Part shown: positions 8,146 to 15,974 of the stretch, in pieces | Numbering within the stretch: position 1 is the stretch's first letter | Layout of the letters: every line of letters begins with the position of its first letter | Source: Limnohabitans sp. 2KL-17 | Lineage (GTDB): Bacteria; Pseudomonadota; Gammaproteobacteria; Burkholderiales; Burkholderiaceae_C | Direction: 5' to 3' | DNA: 64,000 nucleotides | Assembly: GCF_003063415.1 (NCBI RefSeq) | Contig: NZ_NESK01000017.1 | Span: 1-64,000 of the forward strand | Program-made: the position numbers and the translations under genes | The notes under the pieces: model-generated | Database searches by the model: none | Told to the model about the DNA's origin: nothing | The model's input: the letters and a program-made list of their open reading frames with translations, nothing else

Positions 8146-8415
8146 TTGCATCTGCGAACAGGTGCGCAGTCGGATTCAAAGTGGGCTTGTCGGCATTGAA
8201 AGCCAACGCAGCCTCCAAGTCACAACGGATGGATTTTTCAAGAGGCGGTAGCCCTGAAGCAGGCCGTGGTTGCCCTCGACCGGTTGTCTGATCCTTGGCC
8301 ATGACCAGGCACTTTTTTGCAGGTTCAGTGAGAGCAAAAATGCCTTTGCAGTGACAGCAGCAGGGCGCCTGAATTGATTACTTTAATTCGCCGGGTAATT
8401 ACTTGCAAAAAAATA

Positions 8416-8443
8416 TGGACAGATTTTTTGGAACGCGTATCAT
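8416..8443 (+). promoter_or_regulatory. sigma70-like promoter of the catabolic block
   Basis: TGGACA at 8416-8421, a 16-base spacer and TATCAT at 8438-8443: one mismatch from consensus in each hexamer. It lies about 60 bases upstream of the first gene (8503) and directly before a palindrome, so transcription would start inside or next to that palindrome. Confidence 0.5.
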
Positions 8444-8445
8444 CA

Positions 8446-8460
8446 TTCAAGTCACTTGAA
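8446..8460. promoter_or_regulatory. 15-bp perfect palindrome, putative operator
   Basis: TTCAAGT-C-ACTTGAA, 7-bp arms around one base, three bases downstream of the predicted -10 box. A repressor bound here would cover the transcription start of the 8503-26296 block. The XRE-cupin gene at 26331-27077 is the only dedicated regulator near the block and is the obvious candidate to bind (inference). Confidence 0.55.
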
Positions 8461-8502
8461 AATGGTGAATGTGTCTGGAATTAATCAGCTGGAGCTTTCC
8501 GA

Positions 8503-9729
8503 ATGGCAGAAGACAACCTGATCGAAAAAATCACCGAAAACCGCCTGCCTCATTACGAGCCCTACGGTTGGCACCATTGGCCTGACCATCCTTGGCTTGC
8601 CTATCAGTTTCGCCGTGGATTGGGTGAGACCCAAGAAGGTGGCGGCTCGGTCAGCGAAGCATTTCAGGCTGCAAGCCGCATGATTCCAGGCGACCTGGAG
8701 AGTTGGCACAAAGAATGGATGCATGTTGGCAATCGCAACTGGGACAGGGGTTGTGAAGAAGAGGGTGTTGGGCACATCAAAACCGCCATGAATTGCTACT
8801 TGCGTGCAGCCAACAACTACCGTCAAGCCGAGTTTTTCCTCAAGCCCGAAGACCCCCGCCGCTTGGCAACCTTCGAGAAAATGGAAGCTTGCAGCAAGAA
8901 ATTCATTTCCCACCTGAACCCTGCTGGCGAAGCAGTCGAAATTCCCTATGAAAACGGCGTCAACATTTGCGCCTACTTTGTGCGTGCGCCGTTCCCTGAA
9001 AAGCGCCAGCCTGTCCTGATTTGCATGGGTGGCCTTGATTCGATCAAAGACGAAATGTGGTTCATGCAGGCCCATGGCGCGCTTCAGCGTGGCATCTCGG
9101 TCTTGATGATTGATGGCCCAGGACAGGGAGGCACGTTGCGCCGTCACAAAGTGGTCAACAGGGTGGACACCGAAGTGCCTATTGGCAAGTGCATTGACTG
9201 GCTGGAAAAGCGTGACGATGTGGATGCCAAACGCATCGCGCTGGCAGGCTCAAGCTTGGGCGGTTATTACGCAGCCCGCGCTGGTTGCTACGAGCCCCGA
9301 TTGGCGGCCTGCATCGCGCACGGCGCTATCTGGGCAATCACCGACCTGTGGGGCAATGCCTCGGAAGACCACGGTCTGGCCGAGCACATCAAGTGGGTGT
9401 TCGGCAAGCCGACCATGAAGGAATCGATGGAAAAAGCCAGAGAATTCACGCTGGACGGGCACCTCGAAAACATGAAATGCCCATTTTTGGTGATGCACGG
9501 TGGCCATGACGTGCTGACCGTGTCCCAAGCCCAAAAAGTTTACGACTATGGCAAAGCCAAAGGTGTGGATGTCACGCTAAGACTGTTGTCCGAGGAAGAG
9601 ACCGGTGCCGAGCACTGTCAGCATGACAACCCGACCATTGGCCAGGAAATCCTGGCAGATTGGCTGGCTGACCGATTCGGTATCAACCAGAAAAAGCTGT
9701 TGAGTACTTCGCACAACCCTTTGATTTGA
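8503..9729 (+). CDS. alpha/beta hydrolase, DHPON-hydrolase-like
   Basis: 408 residues. An N-terminal helical region (about 1-145) precedes an alpha/beta-hydrolase core. The nucleophile elbow is GSSLG with Ser251; the acid is probably Asp335 (HGGHDVL) and the base His370 (TGAEHCQHDN). IDGPGQGG near 204-210 is the oxyanion-side loop. The long helical N-terminus with this core resembles 2,6-dihydroxypseudooxynicotine hydrolase, a C-C bond hydrolase of nicotine breakdown, and related DUF1100 proteins. It is the first gene of the catabolic block, eight bases upstream of the isochorismatase-like gene. Substrate unknown. Confidence 0.75.
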   Translation: MAEDNLIEKITENRLPHYEPYGWHHWPDHPWLAYQFRRGLGETQEGGGSVSEAFQAASRMIPGDLESWHKEWMHVGNRNWDRGCEEEGVGHIKTAMNCYLRAANNYRQAEFFLKPEDPRRLATFEKMEACSKKFISHLNPAGEAVEIPYENGVNICAYFVRAPFPEKRQPVLICMGGLDSIKDEMWFMQAHGALQRGISVLMIDGPGQGGTLRRHKVVNRVDTEVPIGKCIDWLEKRDDVDAKRIALAGSSLGGYYAARAGCYEPRLAACIAHGAIWAITDLWGNASEDHGLAEHIKWVFGKPTMKESMEKAREFTLDGHLENMKCPFLVMHGGHDVLTVSQAQKVYDYGKAKGVDVTLRLLSEEETGAEHCQHDNPTIGQEILADWLADRFGINQKKLLSTSHNPLI

Positions 9730-9736
9730 GGTGGTC

Positions 9737-10381
9737 ATGAACTTCGGTGTGGACAAAGTCAAGGCAGCGGTCATCGCGATCGATTTGCATCGGGGGCACA
9801 TGGACCTTTCTGTGGCCACCATGCCCGTCAAGACGCAAGCCCAAGCCGATCGGGTACTGGGCAACGCCTCGCGTCTTTTTGGCTGGTGTCGGGCGCAAGA
9901 TTGGCCTGTCATCCACTTGGTGACCACGTACCGCGACGTGCCAGAAATCCGTTCCAACCCGTTCTGGAGAACGCGTGCCGACGACCCCAACGCCACACGG
10001 AAAAATGTCGAACGTCACAACATTCAGGGCTCACCCGGTTGTACGGTGATGCCCCAGGTGATCGATCCCGCGAAGGATTGGATCGTCAACACCAAAAAGC
10101 GTTATGACTGTTTCATTGGCACCGACCTTGACTTTACGTTGAGGGCGCATGGCATCAACACCTTGATCATCACGGGCGTCAACACCAACAGCTGTGTGTT
10201 GTCGACGGTGTCGGCCGCCTGCTCAAGAGATTACGCCGTGATTGTGCCCAGCGATTGTGTGGACACCATGGACGACCCTGCTTTGCACGATGCAGCCTTG
10301 CTGTGCATCCGAACAGCCTTGGGGTTTGTGATGACCAGCTCTGAAGTCATGTCCTTGTCGGACTTGAAAAAGGCACCATGA
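9737..10381 (+). CDS. isochorismatase-like cysteine amidohydrolase
   Basis: 214 residues from ATG 9737 behind a GAGGTGG site. The catalytic triad of the fold is present: Asp16 (IAIDLHRGH), Lys120 (NTKKRYDCF) and Cys153 (NTNSCVLSTV). Members with Cys are amidohydrolases such as maleamate amidase (NicF), N-carbamoylsarcosine amidase and ureidoacrylate hydrolase. Here it would release ammonia from a linear amide in the pathway (inference). Its stop overlaps the next ATG (ATGA). Confidence 0.85.
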   Translation: MNFGVDKVKAAVIAIDLHRGHMDLSVATMPVKTQAQADRVLGNASRLFGWCRAQDWPVIHLVTTYRDVPEIRSNPFWRTRADDPNATRKNVERHNIQGSPGCTVMPQVIDPAKDWIVNTKKRYDCFIGTDLDFTLRAHGINTLIITGVNTNSCVLSTVSAACSRDYAVIVPSDCVDTMDDPALHDAALLCIRTALGFVMTSSEVMSLSDLKKAP

Positions 10382-11067
10382 CAGCCCGTTCAAATGCCAA
10401 AAACAAAATCCAGGCAAACGAGCCTGTGTTGGCCATCAACACCTTCGCCGGTGGCTTCGATGTGGCCGATTTGGTGTCCCGATTGGGCATTGATATTTTG
10501 TTCATCGATTGTGAACGCGCCGGTATTGGCATTGAATCGGTAGGGCCCATGGCCCGTGCCGCCCAGCGCTACGGCGCTGCCGCGGTGGTGCGAAGCAAAA
10601 CCCGTAACGTGGAAGATTGGGTGAGCTACCTGGATCGTGGCATCGATGGCCTGGTTATCCCAAGGGTGGAGACTGCCCAAGAGGCCCAGTCAATCTTGGA
10701 GACAGTGCGCTACGCCTGTGGCGCCAGGGCCAAAGACATCATCATCATTCCTCAGATTGAATCTGAGGCGGGTATGAAAAACATCGACCAAATTTTGGCC
10801 GTCAAAGGCTTTGATGTGTTCCTCATAGGTCCTAACGATTTGTCCCACAGCATGGGATTTGGCGGCGACATCACCGTGCCCCAGGTTCAACAAGCACTCG
10901 ATGAAATCGCCGAAAAAATAGTGGCCCAAGGTGAGCGCTTCGGTTTGCCCGTGACGCTGGCCAATGTCAAGGCTTGGCAAAAGAAGGGGGCTATTTTCAA
11001 CTTTCACAGTTTGGAGTCCCTCATCAGACCCAGCCTTGATCTTCTCAAAAAGGAAATAGCGTGTTGA
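10378..11067 (+). CDS. HpcH/HpaI-family aldolase/lyase
   Basis: 229 residues of the phosphoenolpyruvate-binding TIM-barrel superfamily. Arg72 (VVRSKTRN), metal ligands Glu128 (PQIESEAG) and Asp154 (IGPNDLSHSMG), and the VIPRVETAQEA strand are all in place. In class II pyruvate aldolases of the HpaI type a His follows the Glu in DGEHAPN; here the segment is DCERAGI with Arg47 at that place, so proton transfer must differ. It is likely a C-C lyase giving pyruvate, glyoxylate or a related 2-oxoacid, but it might have another activity. Coupled on both sides by overlaps. Confidence 0.75.
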   Translation: MTARSNAKNKIQANEPVLAINTFAGGFDVADLVSRLGIDILFIDCERAGIGIESVGPMARAAQRYGAAAVVRSKTRNVEDWVSYLDRGIDGLVIPRVETAQEAQSILETVRYACGARAKDIIIIPQIESEAGMKNIDQILAVKGFDVFLIGPNDLSHSMGFGGDITVPQVQQALDEIAEKIVAQGERFGLPVTLANVKAWQKKGAIFNFHSLESLIRPSLDLLKKEIAC

Positions 11068-11531
11068 ATGTGAAAGAGCACAAATTGATCAAGGTGGCGC
11101 TTGAAGGTTACGCGCCTACCGCCAGCCTGACCGAGGTTCGCGTGCGAGGGCATTCCTTTGTGATCGATGAGCCGCCTTACCGGCACGGCACCGATGTGGG
11201 ACCGACCCCTTTGGAGACCCTGCTGGGTGCTTTGATCGGGTGCACCAACGTGATTGCACGGCGCATCGCGATGGAAATGAAGATCGATTTGAAGATCGAC
11301 AAAATTGATGTGCTTGGCCATTTGGATCACCGCGGCATTGATCGGGTCGCCGATGTGCCGGTGCCTTTTCCCACCATCGAGTTGATGGTCAAGGCCACCA
11401 CTTCAGGCACCGAACAAGACATGGCCAGATTGCGTGAAGACTTGAACGCCCGATGCCCAATGTCCGTGATATTGAAGCAAGCCGGCAGTCAGATTGTTGA
11501 GAGCTGGGAAATTAACTACGTCCAGAAATAA
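11061..11531 (+). CDS. OsmC-family protein
   Basis: 156 residues from a GTG start that overlaps the lyase by seven bases. Both family cysteines are present: Cys61 (LIGCTNVIARRIA) and Cys132 (NARCPMSVIL). The fold is the two-domain OsmC/Ohr type; these are thiol-dependent peroxidases. Within a catabolic operon it might instead protect or process a reactive thiol or aldehyde intermediate. Function in the pathway is not determinable from sequence. Confidence 0.8.
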   Translation: MLNVKEHKLIKVALEGYAPTASLTEVRVRGHSFVIDEPPYRHGTDVGPTPLETLLGALIGCTNVIARRIAMEMKIDLKIDKIDVLGHLDHRGIDRVADVPVPFPTIELMVKATTSGTEQDMARLREDLNARCPMSVILKQAGSQIVESWEINYVQK

Positions 11532-11543
11532 AGGAGTGACTGC

Positions 11544-12428
11544 ATGACCATGATTCCTAGAGAGCGGGTGCCCTACAGCGCCATTGTTGACCGTCCTGTT
11601 ATGAAGTTGCCCAACGGCGGCAAGATCATTGTCTGGACCATTGTCAATCTGGAGGTTTGGGACATCAGCAAGCCCATGGCCCGTCAGGTGATTCCGGCGC
11701 CGACCGGGGCCGTTTTGTTGCCTGATGTCGCCAATTGGAGTTGGCACGAATACGGCATGCGGGTGGGTTTTTGGCGCTTCCATGAGATGTACGAAAAACT
11801 CGGCATCAAACCCACCTTGTCCATCAATGCGCGTGTTTGTGAAGATTACCCCCGGGTAGCCCAGGCCTGTCTGGATTCGGGCTGGGAGTTCATGGGTCAC
11901 AGCTACCAGCAAGGTCCGATTCACCTTGAGCCAGACCAGCCTGCCATGATCAAACGCTCACTGGATGTGATTGAAAAATTCACTGGTAAGCGGCCTGTGG
12001 GCTGGCTTGGCCCAGGCTTGACGCAGACCAATGAAACCCCAGACCACCTTGCAGCAGCGGGTATCAAATACATTGGTGACTGGGTTTACGACGAAGAACC
12101 GACCGAGATCAAAACCGAGCATGGGCCTTTGGTCACTATTCCCTACACGGTTGAAAACAACGACATTCCCATGATGGCCGTTCAGCACCATGAGGCGTCT
12201 TACTGGACGCAAAAGTGCATCGATACCTTTGATCGCTTGTACCAGGAAGGCTCGGACCGCCCTCGCGTGATGGCCATTGCCATTCACCCCTACATTTCAG
12301 GGCAGCCATTTCGCATCAAGTACCTTGAGGACGTTTGCAAGCACATGGCCAAACACACGGGTGTGATGCACTGGAACGGTGAGCAAATTCTGGATTGGTA
12401 CCAAGAAGCCAGAAAGACGGCCAAATAA
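11544..12428 (+). CDS. PuuE-like polysaccharide-deacetylase-fold hydrolase 1
   Basis: 294 residues of the NodB/PuuE fold. Likely metal and active-site segments are VNLEVWD (about 35-41), GHSYQQ and HPYISG, with the family block GWLGPGLTQTNETP. The canonical TFDDG and HSxxH motifs of true deacetylases are replaced, as in PuuE-type allantoinases that open cyclic ureides. A ring-opening or amide-cleaving role is therefore reasonable (inference). A close paralogue follows at 13128 with one FAH gene between. ATG 11544 is preceded by AAAGGAG. Confidence 0.75.
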   Translation: MTMIPRERVPYSAIVDRPVMKLPNGGKIIVWTIVNLEVWDISKPMARQVIPAPTGAVLLPDVANWSWHEYGMRVGFWRFHEMYEKLGIKPTLSINARVCEDYPRVAQACLDSGWEFMGHSYQQGPIHLEPDQPAMIKRSLDVIEKFTGKRPVGWLGPGLTQTNETPDHLAAAGIKYIGDWVYDEEPTEIKTEHGPLVTIPYTVENNDIPMMAVQHHEASYWTQKCIDTFDRLYQEGSDRPRVMAIAIHPYISGQPFRIKYLEDVCKHMAKHTGVMHWNGEQILDWYQEARKTAK

Positions 12429-13123
12429 TGACTTACGTCATCCAAGCGCCTGCTGTGGTGGCCGTTCCGGTGGCCGGAACCGACGCGACCTTTCCTGTCA
12501 GAAGGATTTATTGCGTCGGTCGTAATTACCTCGAGCACATTCGGGAAATGAAGGAGTCGGATGAGCGCGACCCGCCTTTCTTCTTTCAAAAACCCAGGGA
12601 TTCGCTGGTACTGAGTGGCCAGTCACTGCCCTATCCACCTGCGACCGATGACTTCCAGTTTGAAGTCGAGTTGGTGGTGGCCATCGGCAAAGCAGGGCGT
12701 GCGGTCAGCAAGGAGCAAGCGCTGGACCATATTTTTGGTTATGCGGTGGGCTTTGACATGACCCGGCGAGATCGTCAGCGCGAGTCCGGCAAAAAGGGCT
12801 TGCCTTGGGAGATCGGCAAGAGTTTCGATGCATCTGCGCCGTGTGGCGATCTGCACCCCGTGTCCGAGGTCGGGCACATTCACCAAGGGCGCATCTTTGT
12901 CTCGGTCAATGGACAAGCCAAGCAGGACTCCGTGATTGAAAAGATGATCTGGACCGTGCCCGAGATCGTCAGCAACCTCTCCCACTTGTACGACCTGGGT
13001 GAGGGCGATCTGATCTATACCGGCACACCCGCTGGCGTTGCACCGGTTTTTCCGGGCGACCGCTTGCTGGGCCGTGTGGATGGCTTGAGCGATCTTGAAA
13101 TCACCATCGGTGACAGGAGGTAA
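12428..13123 (+). CDS. fumarylacetoacetate hydrolase-fold protein
   Basis: 231 residues from ATG 12428, overlapping the previous stop by one base (TAATG). FAH fold: YCVGRNYLEH near 28-37, metal ligands Glu79 and Glu81 (FEVELVVAIG) and Asp110 (VGFDMTRRD), and GDLIYTGTPAGVAPVFPGD near the C-terminus. Single-domain members include acylpyruvases, oxaloacetate decarboxylases and 2-hydroxyhepta-2,4-diene-1,7-dioate isomerases. Probably cleaves or decarboxylates a late 2-oxoacid intermediate. Confidence 0.85.
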   Translation: MTYVIQAPAVVAVPVAGTDATFPVRRIYCVGRNYLEHIREMKESDERDPPFFFQKPRDSLVLSGQSLPYPPATDDFQFEVELVVAIGKAGRAVSKEQALDHIFGYAVGFDMTRRDRQRESGKKGLPWEIGKSFDASAPCGDLHPVSEVGHIHQGRIFVSVNGQAKQDSVIEKMIWTVPEIVSNLSHLYDLGEGDLIYTGTPAGVAPVFPGDRLLGRVDGLSDLEITIGDRR

Positions 13124-13127
13124 CCGC

Positions 13128-14003
13128 ATGAAGCCACTGGACAGGATCACGTACTCACCGATCAATGCCCGCAAGCCATTGAAGCTGCCGGGTGGTGCCC
13201 GCATGGTGGTCTGGAACATCGTGAACATTGAAGAATGGGACATTGAGCAAACGATGCCTCGAACCGTGTTGACGCCGCCTGCAGGTGGCTCGCCCATGCC
13301 GGATATTCCCAACTGGGCTTGGCATGAGTATGGCAATCGGGTGGGTTTTTGGCGGATGTTGAAAGTCCTGGACGAACTCGATATCAAGGCTGTGTTGGCG
13401 ATCAACGGATCGGCGATCAAGGCCTATGAACCGATTTCTCAAGCAGCCCTTGATCGGGGTTGGGAGTTCATGGGGCATGGTTACACCCAGCGCAACATGC
13501 AAAAGGTAGAAAACGAGCAGGAAGACATCGCCAGGACAACCGATGCGATCCAGGCCTTTACCAACAAGCGGCCACGTGGCTGGCTGGGTCCCGGCTTGAC
13601 CGAAACCTGGCACACCCCTGACTTGCTGTCTGAAAACGGTTATGAATACGTGTGCGACTGGGTGCTGGATGACCAGCCTGTCTATCTGAAAACACGGCAT
13701 AAGCCCATCATCAATGTGCCCTACACGCAAGAATGCAATGACGTGGCGATGATGCTGATTCAGCACCACACGGCTTCGGAATACTACCGACGCGGCATCG
13801 ATCAATTCGAGCAGATTTACGAAGACTCGGCCGACTCGGCCAGGGTCATGGCGTTGGTGGTGCATCCCTACATCATGGGAGCGCCCCATCGGCTCAAATA
13901 TTACAAGCAGTTGTTGACTGAAATTCGTGCACGCAAGGACGTTTTGTTCTGGACTGGGGAACAAATTCTTGACTGGTATGGATCGCAGGCGTCGCAGTTT
14001 TGA
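13128..14003 (+). CDS. PuuE-like polysaccharide-deacetylase-fold hydrolase 2
   Basis: A 291-residue paralogue of the 11544 product, with matching blocks VNIEEWD, NWAWHEYGNRVGFWR, EFMGHGYTQ, RGWLGPGLTETWHTP and HPYIMG, ending WTGEQILDWY. Start 13128 follows a GGAGGTAA site. The two paralogues differ in the middle active-site loop (GHSYQQGPI against GHGYTQRNM) and around the second-motif residues, so they may act on successive or stereoisomeric substrates, or as a heteromer (inference). A 103-base gap separates it from the transporter genes. Confidence 0.75.
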   Translation: MKPLDRITYSPINARKPLKLPGGARMVVWNIVNIEEWDIEQTMPRTVLTPPAGGSPMPDIPNWAWHEYGNRVGFWRMLKVLDELDIKAVLAINGSAIKAYEPISQAALDRGWEFMGHGYTQRNMQKVENEQEDIARTTDAIQAFTNKRPRGWLGPGLTETWHTPDLLSENGYEYVCDWVLDDQPVYLKTRHKPIINVPYTQECNDVAMMLIQHHTASEYYRRGIDQFEQIYEDSADSARVMALVVHPYIMGAPHRLKYYKQLLTEIRARKDVLFWTGEQILDWYGSQASQF

Positions 14004-14106
14004 GTTCGTGTCAGGCCTTGGGCTCTCAATGTCCGAAGCCGGCTCGCGCACGATCAGTGGTGTGTTTAAAGTGGCGAAAGTCCCTCTCTAAAAGGATGAA
14101 TCTACC

Positions 14107-14964
14107 GTGTCGATGACGATATTTCAACTCCTCAATGGCGCAACTTTTGCAGCCTTGCTGTTCGTTGTGGCCAGCGGGTTCACGCTGATCTTTGGCCTGA
14201 TGCGCATTGTCAACCTGGCCCATGGCGCCCTGTACCTTTTTGGAGGGTATTTGGGTTTGGCGGTGGCCAACCTCACAGGCAATTTCTTTTTGGGGGCCAT
14301 CGGGGCGGCCGCTGGCGTTGCCCTGATCGGCTTGTTCATCGACTTTGGCCTGCTCAGGTTTGTGCGTGGCGTCGAACTCAGGCAGGTGCTGCTCACGCTG
14401 GGTGTGGCCTTTGTGCTCAACGACCTGGCACTGGTGCTTTGGGGGGGAGATACCTTCAGCATTCAGGTGCCTGCTTTCCTGGATGGTCCCGCTGAATTCG
14501 GGGAGATCACGTATCCGATCTACCGATTGTTTGTGCTGTTGGTGGGCATTGTGATTTTCATCGCACTCGGTTTGCTGATCACCAAAACACGTTTGGGGGC
14601 ATTGATCCGGGCCGGGGTGGACGATGCCGAAACGGTCTCCGCCATGGGCGTGGACATTCGCCGTGTGTTCATTTATACCTTCATGCTGGGATCGGCTTTG
14701 GCGGGTTTGGTCGGGGTGATGGGTGGCGCTTTTCTGACGCTGTATCCAACAGCCGACTCCGAGATTCTGGTCTATAGCCTGGCCGTGGTCATTATTGGCG
14801 GGCGTGGCAGCTTGATTGGCGCCGCTGTGGGCAGTTTGTTGGTGGGCATGCTGTCCACATTCGGTCAGGTCTGGTTCCCTGAGTTGGCTTACTTCGTGAT
14901 TTTCGGACCCATGGCGATTTTGTTGGCCTTCAGACCACTGGGTCTTTTCGGAAAGGTGGCTTGA
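14107..14964 (+). CDS. Liv-type ABC permease, LivH family
   Basis: A 285-residue integral membrane protein with about eight hydrophobic segments. LMRIVNLAHGALYLFGGYLG near the N-terminus and the cytoplasmic loop RAGVDDAETVSAMGVDIRR are typical of LivH. A GTG start at 14107 is well spaced from AAAGGATG; an ATG at 14113 is the alternative. It pairs with the LivM gene that begins at the base after its stop. Together with the ATPases and binding protein it forms a high-affinity importer, probably for the substrate of the surrounding enzymes. Confidence 0.9.
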   Translation: MSMTIFQLLNGATFAALLFVVASGFTLIFGLMRIVNLAHGALYLFGGYLGLAVANLTGNFFLGAIGAAAGVALIGLFIDFGLLRFVRGVELRQVLLTLGVAFVLNDLALVLWGGDTFSIQVPAFLDGPAEFGEITYPIYRLFVLLVGIVIFIALGLLITKTRLGALIRAGVDDAETVSAMGVDIRRVFIYTFMLGSALAGLVGVMGGAFLTLYPTADSEILVYSLAVVIIGGRGSLIGAAVGSLLVGMLSTFGQVWFPELAYFVIFGPMAILLAFRPLGLFGKVA

Positions 14965-15897
14965 ATGTTGTTCACTAAAAAGCAAATGTTGTATGCGACT
15001 TTGGGCTTGGTTGCCTTGTCGCTCATACCCACGCTGCTCCCTGGTTACAAAACCAGCATTGCGACCGAAATTTTGATTTTTGCCATGCTGGCCATGTCGG
15101 TTGACATCATGGCAGGCTTCACGGGGCGAACCTCTTTGTGTCACGGCGCCATCTTTGGCGTGGCCACCTACGTGGTTTTGCACTACGTCACCGTGGTGGG
15201 CGGCTCGGTTTGGGTCGGTGCATTGCTGGGGGTGCTGGCTGCCATGGTCATTTCCATGATCTTTGCTGCTTTGGCGATCAGAACCTCAGGGGTTTATTTC
15301 ATCTTGCTCACCCTGGCACTGGGCATGATCGTCTGGGGTGTTTGCCTGCGCTGGACCTCTGTCACCGGTGGAGAAAACGGCATCAGGGGCAGCGTTGCAC
15401 CTGCGTGGTTGCTCAACAAACAGAATCTGTATTACTTTGTTGCAGCCTGCTTTGCGGTGGTGACCTTCGGCATGTGGAAGTTTGTCAATTCACCCTTCGG
15501 TCTCACCTTGAAAGGGATTCGGGACAGCGAGTCGCGCATGCGAACACTGGGCTACAACGTGCCCTTGCACTTGTTCATCGGCTTTGTGGTGTCAGGCTTC
15601 TTCGCTGGCATTGCGGGCGCCTTGTACGCATTCTTCAACAGTTTTGTCAGCCCTTCAACCGTGGCTTTGGCACAGTCGGTGGAAGGCTTGTTGATGGCCA
15701 TCGTGGGCGGCGTAGGCACCTTGTTTGGCGCCATCATCGGTGCCATTTTGGTCATTTCCTTGGAAAATTTTGTCAGTTTGTACACCGAACGCTGGTTGAT
15801 GGTGCTGGGCTTCATGTTCATTTTCACCATGATCTTTGCGCCGACCGGCATCCTTGGGGCGGCCCGCAATTTCATCAAGTCCCGTCAGAAGAAGTAA
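14965..15897 (+). CDS. Liv-type ABC permease, LivM family
   Basis: A 310-residue membrane protein with about nine hydrophobic segments. The LivM block AMSVDIMAGFTGRTSLCHGAIFG occupies about 46-68, and the coupling loop GIRDSESRMRTLGYNV follows later. ATG directly abuts the LivH stop. Second transmembrane subunit of the importer. Confidence 0.9.
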   Translation: MLFTKKQMLYATLGLVALSLIPTLLPGYKTSIATEILIFAMLAMSVDIMAGFTGRTSLCHGAIFGVATYVVLHYVTVVGGSVWVGALLGVLAAMVISMIFAALAIRTSGVYFILLTLALGMIVWGVCLRWTSVTGGENGIRGSVAPAWLLNKQNLYYFVAACFAVVTFGMWKFVNSPFGLTLKGIRDSESRMRTLGYNVPLHLFIGFVVSGFFAGIAGALYAFFNSFVSPSTVALAQSVEGLLMAIVGGVGTLFGAIIGAILVISLENFVSLYTERWLMVLGFMFIFTMIFAPTGILGAARNFIKSRQKK

Positions 15898-15974
15898 TCG
15901 CAATAAGTCAGTGCAAGAGGTAAGAGAGCCGAGTTGTTTTTTTCAATTGTTCGTTCATTAATCAGGAGTGCATC

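Larger units (their letters stand above)
8146..8502. other. 357-base intergenic region
   Basis: The left part (about 8155-8300) is GC-rich and has an open minus-strand frame without a recognisable product; it may be a decayed remnant. The right part (8370-8500) is AT-rich and contains the promoter and palindrome listed separately. No RNA gene was seen. Confidence 0.6.

Noticed and set aside
14026..15183. 385-residue minus-strand ORF
   Set aside because: Antisense shadow of the LivH/LivM genes, extremely His/Gln-rich.
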